From: Ustilago trichophora
Taxonomy: Eukaryota > Basidiomycota > Ustilaginomycetes > Ustilaginales > Ustilaginaceae
Assembly: GCA_900323505.1 (NCBI GenBank)
Contig: OOIN01000001.1
Span: 1,674,001 to 1,738,000, forward strand
DNA: 64,000 nt
Direction: 5' to 3'
Part shown: positions 1-9,580 of the stretch, piece after piece
Layout of the letters: every line of letters begins with the position of its first letter
How positions within the stretch are numbered: position 1 is the stretch's first letter
Notes under the pieces: model-generated
The model's database searches: none
The model's input: only the letters and a program-made list of their open reading frames with translations
What the model was told of the DNA's origin: nothing
Position numbers and translations under genes: made by a program

Positions 1-207
1 GACCGTGACGCACTTAATTGCCTGCCGACCAACACATGCAAGCAAGCACTGCCCTGCTGATTCTAAAGAATGGGTTGATGTGCATTTCAAAAGCAGCGTC
101 GGGTATATGGTACAGAAAGCTGGAGTACAAAGAGCAGGCAATGATACGAGGCGAATACAGGGATGAAGAGATACAAGCATGTCCGTGCAGGATCGAGAGG
201 GACAAGT

Positions 208-702
208 CTAAAGACCGTGAGCGGTAAAGACATTCTCCTTGTGCTGCTTTACGCCCTCTTTTGTGATCAAAATATCGTGAATCTCCTGGGGCGGATCCAG
301 ATCAAGATCCTTTGCTCGCTGCCATCGTTCGAGCCGGGACATGCCCATGCAGGGTCCATAGTTGGGATCCAGATCAAACACCCTGAGGATCTGCTGGATG
401 CGGTTCTCATGATCAATATGTACCGATTTGGATGGGGGGACGTTCATGGTCTTCTTTGTCTTGCGCCATACCCCGTCCCATCGTGGATCGTCCACATCGA
501 GGGATTCCCGCTTTGAGTCTGATTCATCTTCCTTGGCTGCTGCTGCGGTGGTTGGTGATGGCTTGCGGAGGGTAGATGTGAGCGGTTTGGTAGGAGTGGA
601 CTTTGCTTTGAGCTGGTCTTTGGCCGAAGCTGAGAAGGTGGATTTGGGCTTGGATTGCGCCCTGAAAGAGAGCGACTTCTGTGTTGAAGCCTTGGGCGCC
701 AT
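208..702 (-). CDS. POLD4: DNA polymerase delta subunit 4 (Pold4/Cdm1)
   Basis: Small accessory subunit of the replicative polymerase delta holoenzyme, acting in the nucleus. The 164-residue protein ends with the family signature: residues about 113-140 contain YGPCMGMSRLERWQRA followed by LDLDPP, close to the YGPCxGMSRLERWxRA core of Pold4 proteins. The N-terminus carries QKSLSF, resembling the QxxLSF motif at the start of filamentous-fungal homologues, a degenerate PCNA-interaction type motif. The middle is Ser/Thr/Lys-rich and probably disordered. The reading frame stays open upstream to 891, but the extension looks like untranslated leader. I chose the ATG at 702 (MAPKAS) because it puts the QKSLSF motif next to the N-terminus. 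No intron is needed. It stands alone at the window edge. Confidence 0.88.
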   Translation of the reverse strand: MAPKASTQKSLSFRAQSKPKSTFSASAKDQLKAKSTPTKPLTSTLRKPSPTTAAAAKEDESDSKRESLDVDDPRWDGVWRKTKKTMNVPPSKSVHIDHENRIQQILRVFDLDPNYGPCMGMSRLERWQRAKDLDLDPPQEIHDILITKEGVKQHKENVFTAHGL

Positions 703-1208
703 GTTTGTAGCTGCTGGCAACACTCTGTTGATCGTTGCTCGATTCCTTGTCCTACTCTGATAGATCTGGATGTGATGCAAAGGCCGGTGGTAGATTTGAA
801 TAGAGCAGATGTGGCCAGAAGCTGACAATGATGAGCAAGCGATATAATACACACATGCACGCCCAATGCTGAGTGATGAGTGGAGGGTCAACCAACATAT
901 TTGGTCACTTCCGAAAAGAAGAGCATGTTATGTCCTGAATTTTCTACATAGTGTCAGAGTAAGTCGATCTAACAAGATTGCCTTTTTGGCACCATTTCCG
1001 CGCTATATTTGACCCAGGTTTTCGGTGCAAAAAGACATCATCGGAGATGCCGCTGTGTGTCGTAGGATGACGCGGCCAACCTTTGCTCGAAAGCTTATTC
1101 GCTAACTGTCAGTGGTACCTGTAGATCACAGCCTGTCCCTGCTGATTCAGCTCGAAGATTGGTCCTGAATTCGCCTGCATCCAATGGGTAGTTGATTGCC
1201 GATACAGC

Positions 1209-1555
1209 ATGTCATCCAGAGTTCCCGAGGTTGTTACAATCAGGGCTTACGACCCCAAGAAAAGGAGGAGTGTCTTTGTCAGCATCAGACGCATGAATCT
1301 GGACATAGGGTCAGTGGTCAAGAGAAGTGGCTTGAAGGTAACCGACTTCTTGGAGCCGAACTGCCGAGTAACGGGGCAGGCAAGGCTCGTTCTTTTGGTG
1401 CTCAACTCAAAAGCTTGGGTCGCAAATGAATTGTCACCTTTTCCTACACAGGTTTGGCAAGCACCGATGCAGATCCAGTCGGATTGGTCTCAGACTTCTT
1501 CTTGCAAGCCCATAGGTATGTACGTCTGGAATCTCGAAGGCACACCAACATGAAC
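1209..1555 (+). CDS. Doubtful small gene, possibly spliced
   Basis: An ATG at 1209 opens a frame rich in Arg, Lys and Val (starts MSSRVPEVVTIRAYDPKKRR) that looks coding for about 50 residues and then degrades. In another frame, 1451-1555 reads GLASTDADPVGLVSDFF and onwards to a stop, also protein-like, just after a TTCCTACACAG acceptor-like sequence. A spliced gene would join the two, but no strong donor in the right phase is visible; GTAACC at 1338 and GTAACG at 1368 are both phase 0. I do not recognise a family. It may be a real small gene, a decayed one, or chance. Confidence 0.2.
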
Positions 1556-2565
1556 GAAGGATCGTAGCTTGGAAAGAGCAAAGAGGGTGTTTAAGAGAGT
1601 CCGCAGCTGCTGGGCTTCGATCCTTCGGTGAGTCGACCGAGGCAGCAGTTGTTATGAAAGCTGAGAACGAAAACAGTTCAGGCGCGGTTGGCCGTGTCCC
1701 GAGGCGAATCCCAAATATGTGTCGCCTGACCCGAACTTTAGCGAGATGCCTTCTCTCGCGGGTCCTCTTACAGCCGCCTTCACCGCGTTACAGCGGAATG
1801 CGCGGAGGCCGCCCTTGTTCTCCTGAAACCTAAAAAATGGCAGGTGCGTCTCGGATTGGGCAAGATCTTGCCCGAAAAACCGCGTCGCTTGCTTGACCGG
1901 TGGGATGCCGAAAGGGACAGCCAGCGCCGAGAGCTCTCCAATGAGGGGCCTGCTTCTCTGTCGACTTCGCGTTTCAGAGTGGCTTGCACATGCACTCATT
2001 GTGCCGCAAGCTAACTTACTGTAGATGCATACTGTATGCGATAGTAACGCCCAGGGGCCTCGCACGAATTTCGCAACTCACACTCATGACCTGATTTCGC
2101 CATTTGAATCGATTTTAGTCCAGCGTCTGTCCCCGCTCCTTTGGTCAGTTGAGCGGCGCATGCAGCGGATCAGAAGAGCATGAAAATTCAAACAAGGAGC
2201 GGGTCATTTCTTCTTGTCTTGTGCCAATCTGATAGCTGGATCGCGTGAAACTCTCTGGCCTTCAAGTCCAGGTATCGTGTCTGTTGGTTGATATGGTGCT
2301 GGGAGCCAATCCCCCACTCTGTCTTCGCGCTTAGAGCGCGTGGGTAACGTCTCCCGCTAGTGTACAGCTTCATACAATTGATCAAACGGCTATGAGGGGT
2401 GGCGCCTCTTGCTTTCATTTCGCTCAAGACGCTTGCTCCCCTTTGGCTTGCCGGAATGAAAGATGCCGTTAATGCAGAAAAAGGGATACAGTATTCGGGC
2501 TACATACACGCTGTTAAGGTGCATCGCACAGACCTCACCGATCTCATCGCATACAATTGCACTGT

Positions 2566-2605
2566 GGTACAGTATGTACGGTATTGTACTATACAGTACA
2601 GTACC
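2566..2605. repeat. TAC-rich palindromic patch
   Basis: A 40-bp stretch built from GTAC/TACAGTA words, beginning GGTACAGTA and ending TACAGTACC, so the two ends are inverted copies. Similar words recur at 12267-12303, 30087, 38965 and elsewhere. Function unknown. Confidence 0.5.
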
Positions 2606-4161
2606 GCAAAGCACAGAACTCATTGTGAGACGGCTGCGGGCATCAAAGAGACTGCAATCAATTGACCCGCCAAAAGGATCGATGCTGGGCTTAAGGGCTG
2701 TGCGATATCTCTCGCCCAAGTTTTGCTCGACAAATGGCTGATCTGTGTTCTTTATCTCCCCCACGTCATGAATCGCCGAATTCCAGAAAATCGAGACCTC
2801 TCAAGCCGTCCCTCCCGTGCGCGCTAGGTTGTCTTGAATCCCAGCACCTCCCGCTCACACCATCACATCCCTGCCGCTGACCACAGCTGCAAGTATGTCA
2901 TCTTCTTGCTGACAAGACAAAGGAAAGTTGTGCAGGGTAGTGTTGAGAGCTTAAGAGGAGTGTAGTGAACGGAACAGACTCGAGGACGGCTTCAGATGGG
3001 ACTGGCAGAGTAGCGTTTGCAGGCTCTAGGTCCCCTTCGCCTTGTAATCTCGCCTCTTCTCGTTTCGACACGCGTCAACTCGGTTGACCACTTTGACTCC
3101 TGACGAGCGGCAATTGGCTACCAGGGCAGTGTGGTGCATCAAGAGAGAGCTGTGTGTCGAAAATTTGGATTCGACGCCAGGACGCTGGGAACGGCTGCGA
3201 TTTTATGGTAAATTTCTAGGGACGGAGCACCACATTCATCAGAGAGTCAAGTCCGGTTGCTGCCAAACATGCCATGCCCGGGTCCAAGTGAAAATGAATG
3301 GCCGGCCATCAGCGTCAGTGCCTTGAAGCCACACCAAGCCAGAGGCAGCCCAACTCGCAGTCCGGGCAACAAGCCGCAGGCACGAAACATCAGCACGGGA
3401 AGCAACACATTCAACTGCAGCAGCAGCAGCAGCACCAAGCACCAAGCACCAAAAGCAGCAAACCAGCAGATGTCCATACTCTCTATTCCGTCACACTCAA
3501 TATCTCGATGGACTCCGCACGTCATTCGTCACGTCCACCAGCTTCGGCCCCTTCTCCTTTCCTCACCATCCACACTCTGCACCTTGTCCACTCCATCTCA
3601 TCGACATTCTGAGCAATCCTGGACAAGGGTAGAATCCGTCTCATCAACTTCTCATTTCAGCGCAAGCTCCCCGCCACGATCGACACCGTCCACCTTTGCA
3701 GCTTGCTTCAGCCGGCTGAGTTCCTACAAAAAGCAGCTGCCACCTGCCGACCTCAATCGGCACTTGCTGTTCGACTGAGCAGCAGCACAGCCGCGTTCCA
3801 CCTTCATTCCGTTGGCCTCGTTGGAGCCCAGCTTTGAGCTGCGGCCTCTCCTCTAGAAAGGACCCCCGACGCACCACTGGCTTGACTCCAACCATCTGCT
3901 GGCGATCTGCTGGCGATCGAGTCAGATTCGGCAGAGACAGGCTATATACGTGCCATCTCTGCTGCAAAATACCGCTTGCCTTGTACCATTTGCGCCGACA
4001 ACTCACCTCGACCTTCGTCAATGTACCCCATGTCTTAGACAACATCCGAATCCTTCATTATCTCTCTTGTTGATCGCATAGGCACTTCCGCCCCGCACAT
4101 TACCTCAGCCGCGCGCTCTCATACGCACGTGTCGCTTCGTTGGCACCAAACATCCCCAACT

Positions 4162-7100
4162 ATGGACGGGGATCCATCCAGGGGCCCACCGCTCCCGCGA
4201 GACAGGCTACCGCCTTTTCATGATTCATCCTTTAGAGCAGGTGCTCCCGGCCGCGATGAAGCGCTTAGGATGCGCCCGCAATCCGACCTTGCTCGTCGCT
4301 ATTCTCGCTCCGATCTCGAGCCTCCACCTGTCTCGACACGAGGACACATGGGATGGTCCGATCACGAACCACCACCGGACTCGTTCAGCATGCGCGACGG
4401 CCCACCTCCGCGTTCAGGCTACTCTTACTCACGCCCCGTTGATCTCGTCGGCACTCGGTCGGGGCCGTATCCACCATCAGATCTGCCTCGTCCACCTCGA
4501 TCGACGAGACCGGACGACTACTATAACGACCATCCGCATGGCATGTCCTCGTCGCAGGATGGAGGTATGATGGCTTCGCGCCTTCCACCTCATCGCATCG
4601 CTCGCTTCGAGAATGAGGCTGCTGCTATGGAAAGTCGTAGCTTGAATCTACCGGATGCGCGAGACCCCTATCGCCCTCCTCCAGGGCGGCTCTCTGGTGA
4701 TCCGAAGTCACGACCAGAAAGCTACACGGAACCGCCTTACTACTCATCCAGGCCACCCATTGGCCATACGGGTGATCCGAGGGCAGAACTAGCGCTTCCT
4801 CGCGTGCATTCACCTGTTCCTGTCTCATCGGCGTATCCGACCGCCATCCCTCCACGACGCGTCAGCAATGCATCTCCGCCTTATCCAGCCGATCCTGCTG
4901 ATCCTGCACTGCATCGCGACAAAAGAGCAAGGCTCGATCTCTATTCGGAACGCGCTCAACCAAGTTCTGATGCTATGCTGCGCCCACCGCCTCTTCGCAC
5001 TTCTTCTTCGCACCGCTCCATCGCCTCTGCGGCCAGCGACTGGGCCGATCACGCTGATCTTAGGGAGCGTCGCCCTCGCGATCCCATGGATGCGCCGTTC
5101 CGAGGCGATATTGGTGGCAAAGGGGCAAGAAGCGTCGACTGGGCTGACTCCGAGAGGAGCCAATTGAGCCGACGCACATCGGCTGTCTCGCACCATACGA
5201 TGGAACCCGGTCCCTGTCAGAGCAGCGAGGCCTTGCCTAACCAGTCCAGCAAGGTCAAGAGGCGCAAACGTGCAGTTTTGAGCTGTACCGAATGCAAGCA
5301 GCGCAAGATCAAGTGCGATCGAAACGTGCCAAATTGCGGAAGTTGTGTTCGACGAGGCGTTGCACATCTCTGCCGATGGGGTGACGAACGCGACTTCTTG
5401 CCAGCTGCGCCAGCAAGTAACATCACGCCCTCCAACGCTGCGCTCATGGCCAGGATAGCTCAGCTTGAGGCACAGGTACGCGTACTGCAGTCGTCATCTT
5501 CTTCGCCTTCAGCAGCGCACGATGTTGCGGCGTCCGACCGAAGTCTAGGTCAGCGAGCTGCTGTTAGGTATGGCGCCTCCGAATCCTCCAGTGGCCGATC
5601 GACTCGCTTCAGCGGTCCTTCCAGCATTCAAAATCCACCAGACTTTACCAGCCGAGAGCGCAACGCTTCTGACGGCAAGTCTCGAGTCGACTCTGCAAGT
5701 GGGCGCGATGTTCTCGCACAGCATGGCGAGGAAGAAGACGACAGCGAGCAGAGTGACGAAAGCACCGAGTCCGGTGCCGAGAACGCCGGCGACCTGCTTC
5801 GTGCGCTCGCACGCGGCATGTCGCTCAAAAAGACCGGCAGATTGCCTTCGACTCGTCGCGATCAAGCATTACCAAACGAGCGCAAAACGGATGCCTCAAC
5901 AGCCGAACGCGAGGATGGCAGCAGCAGAGCCAGTGTCAGAGACGCTGCTTCAAGCAAAGCTAGGGGCTTCAACGCTGAGGATGACGGACGAGCGTCAGCA
6001 ACCAACCGGAGGTTTTCGACGTTACCTGACGAAGAGGTCACTTCCGCGGCCATGCTCAATGTCTTCACCGCAAGCTCGATCAGGAACAACGCGGAAGCGC
6101 TCAAGACTGGACTCCTCGAGGCCTTGGATCTGCTGCCTCCTCGCCACAAGACGGAAGCACTCATCGACCACTACCTCAGCGAAGCCGAGCCGATCGTCCA
6201 ATCCGTCCACAAGCCATCCTTGTTGCAGGAGCTCAAGCAATTCTGGGCGACGTTGGATCGCGTACGGGACGTGACGGACGCTGCATCTACACCACCTTTG
6301 CCTGACCTGCAGTTCGCAGCGCTACTCCTAGCCATTTGCGAGGCCGCGTGCGAGTTTATGACGCCAGCAGAGGTACTCGATAGCGAGATTTGCCATTCGC
6401 GCACTTCCATTAATGACCAGCTCGCACTGATTGCTCGCACCTCCCTAGCCTTGCTCGGTATGGGCCAATTCGTGCGTCGTCCCAACATCTGGGGAATGCA
6501 ATCGGTGATCGTGCTGCGTCACTACTGCTTCAATCGTGATCATCGCGAGGAGTACACCATTCTCGCTACCATGGCCATCAAGGCTGCCGAGTTTATGGGC
6601 TTGCATCGCCTCGGCTCGGCTCTCAAGGACGAGGAACGCTGGCAAGATGAGAAGCGTGCGTCTGGACACGCTGCCGATGATGGCAAAGACGCCGTTTCGT
6701 CTTCGAATCATCGGTGGAAGATCCTTTCCTCAACTCAGATCCGCGACGGCTTTGAGACCGAGTCGGACGGCGAGGATCTCGATCCAGATCGGCGCGAGAG
6801 GGCAGACATGAACGCAATGTGGCTGCCCCGCGGTGTACGCCGGAGGACCTGGGACCTTGCTGCTACCAAGCGTTACAAGGAAGGCAGTCGTGTGAGCCGA
6901 GAGCTCGGACGCAAGGTCTGGTTCGCATTCGCCACCTTGGATTGGCTCTGTGCTTCCCACTTTGATCGATGCTACTACTGCAAGGACGAAATGTTCACCA
7001 CTCAAAGCCCACAGAACATCGACGATTGCGATCTGACCGATAGCGACTCGACTTCTCCCGACAATAACAGTAGTAGCAGAAACGACACCATGCGGCCTCA

Positions 7101-8463
7101 CCGCATGACGAACGACTTCTTGGACAAGGTCCGTATCGTCAGTATGCCGACCACCAACAGCTTCATTCCTATTCACATCGAGATCTGTCACACTGTGCGA
7201 AGCATCTCAGACGCTCTCAACCATGGCGATGAATCGTTTGAGACGGTACTTGCGATCGAAGCGCGCTTCCGAGAGATCTTGAGGTCGTTGCCACGCTTCT
7301 TCAAGCTGGATGGAGAGAGCGAGTACGACCCAGAAATCCATCGTTTCCATCAAGAGAGGCCATACCTCTCCCTCCAGCGAGCCATCATTCACGAATACGT
7401 TCACCACCGCCTGCTCAAGCTGCACCGTCTCTATATGAGTCGAGGCTATTGGAATGCCAAGTACATACATTCTACCAGGACCTGCATCGAAAGCGCTCGC
7501 GTCGTCATCGGAATCCTGCGCGCTCTCGACAACGCTGGCTGCCGCGGACAACGATACTGGATCTTTAAGTTCCACATCTTCCACGCCCTGCTGGCATTGC
7601 AGGTCGACCTGCTGTACCTCGCGAGGCAGCCGGTCAACCGCGAAATTATTGCTAAACGTGCCGATGTGGTCGCCGGCCTCAAGATGCTGCATGCCCGTAC
7701 CGACGTCGAGGGCCGCAATCCTGTGCTTGCTTCGTCACTCAAGGTGATCAAAGTGCTTCGCGAAGAAGAGCAGGCACGACGAGCCAAGAAAACCGGGACG
7801 TCTGAGGCCTCCGCTGGCTCCGACTTCGCCACTGCGAGCTCGCCGTCCGATAGCACGGGGTCTCACAAGAAGTCCAAAGGACGTGACTGGACTGGTGCCT
7901 CTGAGGCAACTGGTGACTTGGCGGAGCATCTGGAACGCCGCGTCAAGGAGACATGGCACTCGGTGGACGTGGACAAGCTGCGCGCCCAAGCAGAAGTGGT
8001 CCGTAGCATCGCTGCCGACGCGCGCTCCCCTGTTGCTGGGATTCCTCCGCGTTTGGCTGCTGTTTCCAGGACGCCGTCTACAGAAGACGATGTGTCGCTT
8101 CGCACCGCAGCAAATGTCGACGACAGGGCGCGACCGCTCGCTAACGGTTCCGGACTGGACGATGATCTTGCCGGCCTCAGGAGCGCCTCGTTGTCGGATC
8201 AAGAGGGTCGCGATACGGAGCTCGACGACTATCTGAAGCTCCTCTCCTCCTACCAAAATCCAGACGATGCTCCGGACGGAGCACACTTCTTCGACGTCCT
8301 GGATGACATGGTGTTTGAGAACGGCTCCGCCAGCAAACTCAACTTCGGCAAAGCGGTGACGCTGCCTCTGACGAGCGACCCCTCGCCGCCCTTGCCCATG
8401 CTACGAGGCACTATGGACCTCGCTGCTGCTGGCGCAGGTTTCGACGCCTTTACCGCTGCATGA
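4162..8463 (+). CDS. Zn2Cys6 fungal transcription factor (1433 aa)
   Basis: Probable nuclear DNA-binding regulator. Residues about 375-404 form a zinc binuclear cluster with spacing C-x2-C-x6-C-x6-C-x2-C-x8-C (first cysteine in SCTECKQRKIKCD, last in LCRWG). A short coiled coil (ALMARIAQLEAQVRVLQ) follows, typical of dimerising family members. The first 370 residues are Pro/Arg/Ser-rich and disordered. From about residue 650 to 1100 lies an alpha-helical region of the fungal_trans (middle homology) type, containing FARLDWLCASHFDRCYY-like helices in the form FATLDWLCASHFDR. The frame is open from a GTG at 4129; the first ATG is at 4162 (MDGDPSRG). No intron is seen. A 42-unit TC microsatellite lies about 100 bp past the stop. 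Target genes cannot be read from sequence; the Jen1-like transporter and a second regulator downstream suggest carbon metabolism as one possibility. Confidence 0.88.
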   Translation: MDGDPSRGPPLPRDRLPPFHDSSFRAGAPGRDEALRMRPQSDLARRYSRSDLEPPPVSTRGHMGWSDHEPPPDSFSMRDGPPPRSGYSYSRPVDLVGTRSGPYPPSDLPRPPRSTRPDDYYNDHPHGMSSSQDGGMMASRLPPHRIARFENEAAAMESRSLNLPDARDPYRPPPGRLSGDPKSRPESYTEPPYYSSRPPIGHTGDPRAELALPRVHSPVPVSSAYPTAIPPRRVSNASPPYPADPADPALHRDKRARLDLYSERAQPSSDAMLRPPPLRTSSSHRSIASAASDWADHADLRERRPRDPMDAPFRGDIGGKGARSVDWADSERSQLSRRTSAVSHHTMEPGPCQSSEALPNQSSKVKRRKRAVLSCTECKQRKIKCDRNVPNCGSCVRRGVAHLCRWGDERDFLPAAPASNITPSNAALMARIAQLEAQVRVLQSSSSSPSAAHDVAASDRSLGQRAAVRYGASESSSGRSTRFSGPSSIQNPPDFTSRERNASDGKSRVDSASGRDVLAQHGEEEDDSEQSDESTESGAENAGDLLRALARGMSLKKTGRLPSTRRDQALPNERKTDASTAEREDGSSRASVRDAASSKARGFNAEDDGRASATNRRFSTLPDEEVTSAAMLNVFTASSIRNNAEALKTGLLEALDLLPPRHKTEALIDHYLSEAEPIVQSVHKPSLLQELKQFWATLDRVRDVTDAASTPPLPDLQFAALLLAICEAACEFMTPAEVLDSEICHSRTSINDQLALIARTSLALLGMGQFVRRPNIWGMQSVIVLRHYCFNRDHREEYTILATMAIKAAEFMGLHRLGSALKDEERWQDEKRASGHAADDGKDAVSSSNHRWKILSSTQIRDGFETESDGEDLDPDRRERADMNAMWLPRGVRRRTWDLAATKRYKEGSRVSRELGRKVWFAFATLDWLCASHFDRCYYCKDEMFTTQSPQNIDDCDLTDSDSTSPDNNSSSRNDTMRPHRMTNDFLDKVRIVSMPTTNSFIPIHIEICHTVRSISDALNHGDESFETVLAIEARFREILRSLPRFFKLDGESEYDPEIHRFHQERPYLSLQRAIIHEYVHHRLLKLHRLYMSRGYWNAKYIHSTRTCIESARVVIGILRALDNAGCRGQRYWIFKFHIFHALLALQVDLLYLARQPVNREIIAKRADVVAGLKMLHARTDVEGRNPVLASSLKVIKVLREEEQARRAKKTGTSEASAGSDFATASSPSDSTGSHKKSKGRDWTGASEATGDLAEHLERRVKETWHSVDVDKLRAQAEVVRSIAADARSPVAGIPPRLAAVSRTPSTEDDVSLRTAANVDDRARPLANGSGLDDDLAGLRSASLSDQEGRDTELDDYLKLLSSYQNPDDAPDGAHFFDVLDDMVFENGSASKLNFGKAVTLPLTSDPSPPLPMLRGTMDLAAAGAGFDAFTAA

Positions 8464-8557
8464 TGCCGTCTAATGCTCTCTGCTCACAAGTGTTCGTCTG
8501 TGATCAGCAAGACAATTGAGAGCCTGTCCCCGATAACCACCGATTCGACGTTCGCAC

Positions 8558-8560
<3 letters not shown>

Positions 8561-8644
<84 letters not shown>
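8561..8644. repeat. (TC)42 microsatellite
   Basis: An uninterrupted 84-bp TC dinucleotide run just downstream of the regulator stop codon, probably inside its 3' untranslated region. It gives spurious poly(Leu-Ser) and poly(Arg-Glu) frames on both strands. Confidence 0.97.
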
Positions 8645-8646
<2 letters not shown>

Positions 8647-8900
8647 GCACATCCACATAGTCTTTGGGTCTGTGCAGCGAACACTTTTTTGGGCCCTTTT
8701 ATTCTCGAATTCACCCTCGGATGCAATCTCTAATTTATCTTTATCCTAGATCACATCACGTTTTCCTTCCTTTTCCCGTTTCACGCCATGATCTGTATAC
8801 TGTAGCTCTAGCGAAAATCGTAGCTTTTAATGATCTGACTCAATCTGCGTGCGAAATGAAGGCGACCGGCCTTTGGTAGAGACGTGCATCGGACGCGCAG

Positions 8901-9325
8901 TGCCTTGGGTCCCCTCCAGGCCACCTTGATGTACTGCCGCATTTTCAACGAGTTTCTCGCCTTGTGAGCTCTGTTGGGGCTGTTCATGGGAGGTGTATAT
9001 GGAGCTGCCTCGTCGATGTCCCTCTAAAACATCCCTCACGATGCACGAGACCTATTCTCCGATATCCTGCAGCAAGCTTCACGTCTCTGAAGGTAGCCGG
9101 CACAATACAGTGTGTGGGAGTAGTGGGTTGGAACATCCAGAGCTGGAGTGAAATTGGAAGTTTTCCAAGCTAGAGGCGTGTGCTCTCTGCTCAAGTGCGC
9201 TGGAACAGGGCTTTCCGGTGTTGGTGCCGGGGTTGTCTCCGCTTTTTCTATTGTTCGTAGGTTGGCTCGGTACTTGTGCTCCCGCGTTGCAGGCCTGACA
9301 AGCAGTTTGCGCTTGGACCCCCACT
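8901..9325 (+). pseudogene. Relic of a Jen1-like transporter, inverted to the intact copy
   Basis: Translating 8902-9078 on the plus strand gives a degraded match to residues about 138-200 of the transporter encoded on the opposite strand at 9581-11297. YCRIFNEFLAL and LFMGGVYGAASSM align with YCRTFNEFLAV and LFMGGVYGAASSM. The frame is broken by TGA at the position of CGA in the intact gene, and by TAA at the position of GAG in the ENIP segment. Weaker similarity continues with insertions and deletions to about 9325, including GTTGGTGCCGGGG (intact VGAG) and GGCCTGACAAGCAGTT (intact WPESKQF). No start, N-terminal half or C-terminal half is recognisable. It looks like an old partial inverted duplication that has decayed without selection. 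Confidence 0.85.
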
Positions 9326-9580
9326 TTGGCACACGATATCTGATGTCACGCACGTTCTTCTCGAACGACGACTACTGGGAACATGAGGAGCCAACCAGAT
9401 TCGTTCAAATCCCAGCCACGAGCAACTTTTGGAGAGAGACGTATTGCGTAACAATTTTTCCTTGACTGAAGCATAAGAAAGGTATGAGAGTGACAGGTAG
9501 TGACTCCTGGTCTGCAAAGAGAAAATGTACATAGAGCGCAGCGATCCGACCGCGAGCCTTTTCCTTTTATCTCCGATTTT

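Larger units (their letters stand above)
703..4161. other. Long intergenic region
   Basis: About 3.4 kb between the Pold4 start and the first zinc-cluster gene. It holds the Pold4 promoter, one doubtful gene candidate (1209-1555), a TAC-rich palindromic patch (2566-2605), a short CAG run near 3418-3432 followed by three AGCACCA units, and the leader of the downstream regulator. The other open frames here are short, overlap on both strands and have no recognisable domain. Confidence 0.6.

Noticed and set aside
8470..8733. Poly(Leu-Ser) and poly(Arg-Glu) proteins
   Set aside because: They are only the translation of the TC microsatellite.
9395..9425. B-box-like GTTCAAATCCC as a tRNA
   Set aside because: The flanking bases cannot form a T stem (no CTGGG before the loop) and there is no matching acceptor stem.
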